DNA of 64,000 nt from Hirsutella rhossiliensis (lineage: Eukaryota > Ascomycota > Sordariomycetes > Hypocreales > Ophiocordycipitaceae): contig NW_025408670.1 in the NCBI RefSeq assembly GCF_020360975.1, positions 3,782,001 to 3,846,000 of the forward strand. Reading direction: 5' to 3'. A model generated the notes under the pieces. It did no database searches and was not told the DNA's origin. It was given only the letters and a program-made list of their open reading frames with translations. Positions 60,320 through 64,000 of the stretch are shown in pieces (position 1 is the stretch's first letter; each line of letters begins with the position of its first letter). The position numbers were made by a program, and so were the translations under genes.

Positions 60320-61746
60320 CCATGACCGACCCTGTTGGCAGATGGCATCTGGAACAAACTAGGATCCCCTATTGACATTGATATACCACCGGCGGGAGCG
60401 ACGACCAGCAACACGTTCCGCCCAACTTCTAACCTCGTGCCACGTACGGAACGGAACGTTCATCTTGGCGGCCGCGAGGCGACGTGCTAGCCATTCAAAC
60501 CGTGCCGTTGGACGCATTGACACAGTAACTTCCCGAAAGCGGCTGCCGGCATTAGTCGTCGGGCAGCATGGCCAATCGCCATCGTCCTGTTCCGTGAGGC
60601 TGCATAATATGGATAAAACAAAGAAATGGCGTGACGTTGCGGTCAGTGGTTGCACCAGTCACGTACGTGCCAACCACAGGGCGCCAGGCCTTCCCTCCTT
60701 CCACTCTACCTCGCGATTACCTTCTCTCGTTTTGGCCATGATTCAACAAGTTTGTTTGGACATGGACGCAAGCTTGAGCCCCGTGCCGGCCAATGCATCG
60801 GTCCATCAGCTGGACGGGCAGCAGCTCAATGATTCCCAAGTGCACGACATGGCTGGCAACTAGACATTAAAAAACCCCACGGGTAGAGCGCTCTGGGTAC
60901 ACCCATTAGAGCCCGTAGGCCGAAATATGTACCCCAAAAAATTCATACTTAAGGTCTAGGGTAGTGCTTCTAGGTACCCATCAGCAGGATCAAGACTTAT
61001 AAACTATACCAATAACACCTCCATATGGGGGTGCCCCTATTTTGCTGGTGGTCAAGTGGTATTTGCTATGTTTGACAGTACCCGTTACTTTTCTGGGTTG
61101 CCACAAGTGCCTATGGAGTCCCAGTTTATAAGTCTACTGGCAACCTCGAGCTCCTCGAGCATGCCCGCAACCGTCACTTCGACGCGACGAGCCTCCGCCC
61201 TATCGCTCTCCAACGCCCGAGGACGAAGAGTATGATGGCGGACGTGACCGGCGAGTCGTTGACCACGGCAATTCGCCGTCAGACTAGGCAATGGCGTTGA
61301 TGTCTCCCCACGAAACGGACTGGAGAGCGGTCAAAGAAGTCCGCCTCTCACGTCTAGCCTGGAAAAGTGATGTTTTAGTGGATGTGCGGAACTTGATCAA
61401 GGGAATAAAAGCCGACAGCCAGCCATGAACAGTCAAAAAGGCACGCCCCATGTAACACGCCGACGCTAGCACTACTCGATTAATTGAACTAAACCCTATT
61501 TACCCTTTTTACAAGTTCGAAGACCTCCTCTATGCTGGACTGAAATTCAGTCAAGGAGTGGCCCCAATAACATGACGTGTGCCGAGTAACTCATTATCTC
61601 CAGAGGCGTCCCGGTGCCCATTCCTACCTCGAACGAGGGCCAACGCCAGGCATTCATTGACGAGTTTGTTTCGTGAAGAAGCTAGCGGCTATGACATTGT
61701 TTGGCGCGCGAATGCAAGGCGGCTGTGACTGTCCCGTGGAGAACTC
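60320..61746. other. Host DNA upstream of the kinase gene, no supported gene
   Basis: Normal composition. Overlapping open frames of 60-163 codons occur on both strands between 60359 and 61472, but none shows a domain and most overlap each other. The first few hundred bases should include the kinase promoter. A hairpin-forming segment lies at 60993-61135. Confidence 0.4.
60993..61135. repeat. Possible MITE with 13-bp inverted repeats
   Basis: agacttataaact (60993-61005) and its exact reverse complement (61123-61135) enclose 117 bp with no coding capacity. No target duplication is evident, so a chance hairpin cannot be ruled out. Confidence 0.3.
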
Positions 61747-62283
61747 TTGCAGGGCTGGAAGTCGCAGCTGTCTTCCGTTGCTGGGTTAAAAAAATCGAGG
61801 GAGCTGTTGATTAAGAGCTATCCAAAGAACTTTGTATGGGAAACTGAGGGCGGTTTACTCGACTTCGTGGACGACAAGTTGAATGGATGGCTAAGTAGGA
61901 AGTTAGTTGAAGCCAGAGGAGTGCAAGCGACGAGTGACAGACGACGGAAACCCTTAGCTGCAAAGCAAATGGCGCCAAACTCGCGAAATGAAGTGCCCGA
62001 GACGGTCTGGTCGCTTCAAGCCGGCTTCGTCCAGTCTGGGGTCGACCAAACGGCAGCTAACAAGAAAAGTCTACGCTGCCTGCTGCAGGATCAAAAGCCC
62101 AGCCTCCAGGATCTTCTTGCTCTTTCATTTGCTCCCCCCATCCTTACATGTATTGGTATTGGATATTCTCAAGGCCCCAAGCACAACCCACCGGCGAGGG
62201 AGGCCGGCTATGGTGACGGCAATTACTTCACTCAGCGAGAGCCCGCTTTCTACGAGCGCTGCATCAGGTCGACCGCACGGTGA
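61747..62283 (+). CDS. Hypothetical open frame of 178 codons
   Basis: This is the longest open frame in the right-hand host DNA, from ATG 61747 to a stop at 62281-62283. The product would be basic, without a signal peptide, clear membrane segment or motif I recognise. A second frame overlaps it at 61988-62293. No promoter or intron signals decide the matter. It may be a chance frame or one exon of a larger gene. Confidence 0.2.
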   Translation: MQGWKSQLSSVAGLKKSRELLIKSYPKNFVWETEGGLLDFVDDKLNGWLSRKLVEARGVQATSDRRRKPLAAKQMAPNSRNEVPETVWSLQAGFVQSGVDQTAANKKSLRCLLQDQKPSLQDLLALSFAPPILTCIGIGYSQGPKHNPPAREAGYGDGNYFTQREPAFYERCIRSTAR

Positions 62284-64000
62284 AACGGGCTAACCGTAGG
62301 TCGGCGCTAGATGGAGCGTGGACTCTGGAAGATCAACTTGTGAGCCCAGAGGCCGAGGATGAGGCTTGAAGGCCGATTGGCCATCTTGGACCGTCCAGCC
62401 AAATCAAGGTTTGCGGGTGCTCGTTTCAGATGCGCATACTACTAGGGGGTCTTCGGTTCAGGGGGCTTTAACGACAACGAGCAAAAATAAGGCTCGCGGA
62501 TCGTTGCCATAAAAACCCCCCTAGTCAGCTATTTAGCTCCGGCCGCTTGCTCTCTCTCCTCCGGCGCCCCGGCGCTGCCTCCTCATGTCTAATCAAGGCA
62601 ATCAAGGGTCCCTGGACAGAATGTGCCCGGAGTTCACGATATCGGCGTGGGGCAACGGTGAGCCCAGAGTACAAAGGGAACGCCATGAAAGGATGGGACG
62701 TGGCTTGGCGGGTTCAGGGCCGTGACAACAACGGCGAGGCCGTTAGGCTGTGTGCGCCCGCGGCCGTGCGTACGCTTTGAGGCGGCTGTTTATCATGTTG
62801 ACCAGCCCCCGGACCAGGGAAATAAAGGCATGAGCAGAAACTTATCCGCCGTGGTTGGGGATTGAAGCTCAATCTCGACGGTGACGGTAGACGGTGACGG
62901 AAATGAAGGCATCACGTCGACGAGACTTGCTCGATGGAGATCAATCCATCCTGGCAGCCCGGCTGGATCCGGACCCGCAACGGTACGAAGTATTGCGAGC
63001 GAATGCCAGCATGGTCGTCTTCTTCCTTGGGGATCGTAGGAGAGCATGCTTTGCATTAGACCACACACCCGCCCGGGTCCGCCGGAGGATATCCATCCAT
63101 TCCCTGTCTGCACGCGCAGATCAATCCGGCATATGCCGGGCAAACAATTGAGCCTCGCTTCGATGCAGATGTCAGGATGAGGGGGCATTCACAGGGATCC
63201 CCTGGTATCGCTACCGGCGGTCGGATTCTACCCGGTTGGTGTTCCCCCAAATTTAGAACTTGTTTCTTTTTAAGCTCGATCACATCACCGAGATGCCAGC
63301 CCTTGGCACATGCCTTCGGGAATCTCCTCCAAAGGACAGCCAGAGCCATGGAACTGCAAGAGACGAAAGTGGTATGTAATGCGTCAACATGGTTGCTTAG
63401 CATGGAAAGGCGATAGCCATCTTGGATGCATTGGGGGGGCCTGAGCTAAAGCCAAGCCGCCACAACGACCTCGCAGGGCTGGACGGGGAAATCAAGCAGC
63501 CAAGGGAGGGGCTTTTGGGTATTAACCAGGCTACAGGTAGCCATCGAGGATATCCGAAAGCCCGAGGGTTCAGGCACTGGGGGCGGCCACGGGACGCCTG
63601 GACAACTGATGCTGCGGCGTCTCCATTAGGCCAACAGCTATAGCTATCCCCCCTCCTGACACGGCGAGTCTGTGAGCAGCTGCGAATTCCGCCTCTTTTC
63701 CAAGTCGAAAGCATTTTCATTTGCCAGTGCAATCCGTCTGAAGCCTTTCTTCTCATCTGGGTGGCAGTTGAGCTCGTCTGTGTCCGTCATTACATCGCTG
63801 GTGCTCGAGATGCAGCCAAGTGATTGTCTCGGGTTCTGCGGATTGTTCGCGCCGGGCCATCGCCGCCTTGGGCCTTCGATGTGCCCTGGCAGGCCTGAAC
63901 AGCTCCGCGTAGGCGGTGCATTCGCTTCATTGATCGAATTCTCCAGGGGGGTGAGGGGGGATTGGCAGGGACGCAAAGACCTGCCCGGGATGCTGGTAAA
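62284..64000. other. Host DNA, no supported gene
   Basis: Ordinary composition with many short overlapping frames on both strands (up to about 131 codons) and no recognisable domain. An 85-bp foldback lies at 62441-62525. The stretch may be intergenic or contain exons I cannot see. Confidence 0.4.
62441..62525. repeat. 85-bp foldback element, possible MITE
   Basis: actaggggg (62441-62449) is inverted at 62517-62525, and an inner pair (aacga...cgagc against gctcg...tcgtt) extends the stem. Its flanks do not show a clear duplication beyond a possible TA-type target. Confidence 0.4.

Noticed and set aside
59826..60863. Several frames overlapping and upstream of the kinase on both strands
   Set aside because: Those opposite exon 1 are shadows; those upstream overlap one another and show no domain.
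1..64000. CRISPR arrays, bacterial operons, rRNA genes, telomere repeats
   Set aside because: None seen. The intron, RIP and element types all indicate a filamentous fungus.

Overview
The window is a fungal transposon graveyard. Most of positions 1-58860 is A+T-rich DNA almost free of CpA and TpG dinucleotides (the first 272 bases contain neither) and rich in TpA, while CpG survives. That is the signature of repeat-induced point mutation (RIP), so the organism is almost certainly a filamentous ascomycete (Pezizomycotina). Because CAA, CAG and TGG codons have become TAA, TAG or TRA, the element proteins are open only when those stops are read through. I found no intact gene with confidence. 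Species cannot be told from this DNA.

Layout, left to right: (1) 1-4100, the 5' part of a Gypsy element on the minus strand (GypC'), carrying a 374-bp TRIM; (2) 4262-9065, non-LTR element LINE-X1 (minus); (3) 9305-17108, chromodomain Gypsy GypA (plus) with an antisense accessory frame; (4) 17150-29905, LINE-X2 (minus), split by GypB (17647-25611, plus), which itself holds two solo LTRs; (5) 29983-39967, a Copia element (plus), split by a 3.9-kb composite of four 73-bp LTRs, two TRIM bodies and one TRIM/Copia chimera; (6) 39973-41214, RIP-marked DNA with a SINE-like insert; (7) 41215-42782, ordinary host DNA; (8) 42796-59082, a Tad-like LINE (LINE-T, minus), itself split by GypC (44594-53073) and by a Pogo/Fot1 transposon (53744-55569); (9) 59083-64000, ordinary host DNA.

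The two host islands belong together. Minus-strand DNA at 60280-59083 encodes an FHA domain and kinase subdomains I-VIII; minus-strand DNA at 42782-42219 encodes kinase subdomains IX-XI and a proline-rich tail. LINE-T lies exactly between them, flanked by a 13-bp target-site duplication, and the halves rejoin in frame. One host kinase gene of about 563 codons has thus been broken by a LINE that later collected two more transposons, and RIP spilling out of the LINE added a stop codon to the downstream half.

The second story is a small-parasite system. A 374-bp TRIM family with 73-bp LTRs shares its primer-binding site, polypurine tract and LTR tip with the resident Copia. One derivative has acquired 3.1 kb of Copia gag-pol through a junction at an 8-base microhomology. 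Target-site duplications were read directly for twelve insertions, which gives a relative order of events.
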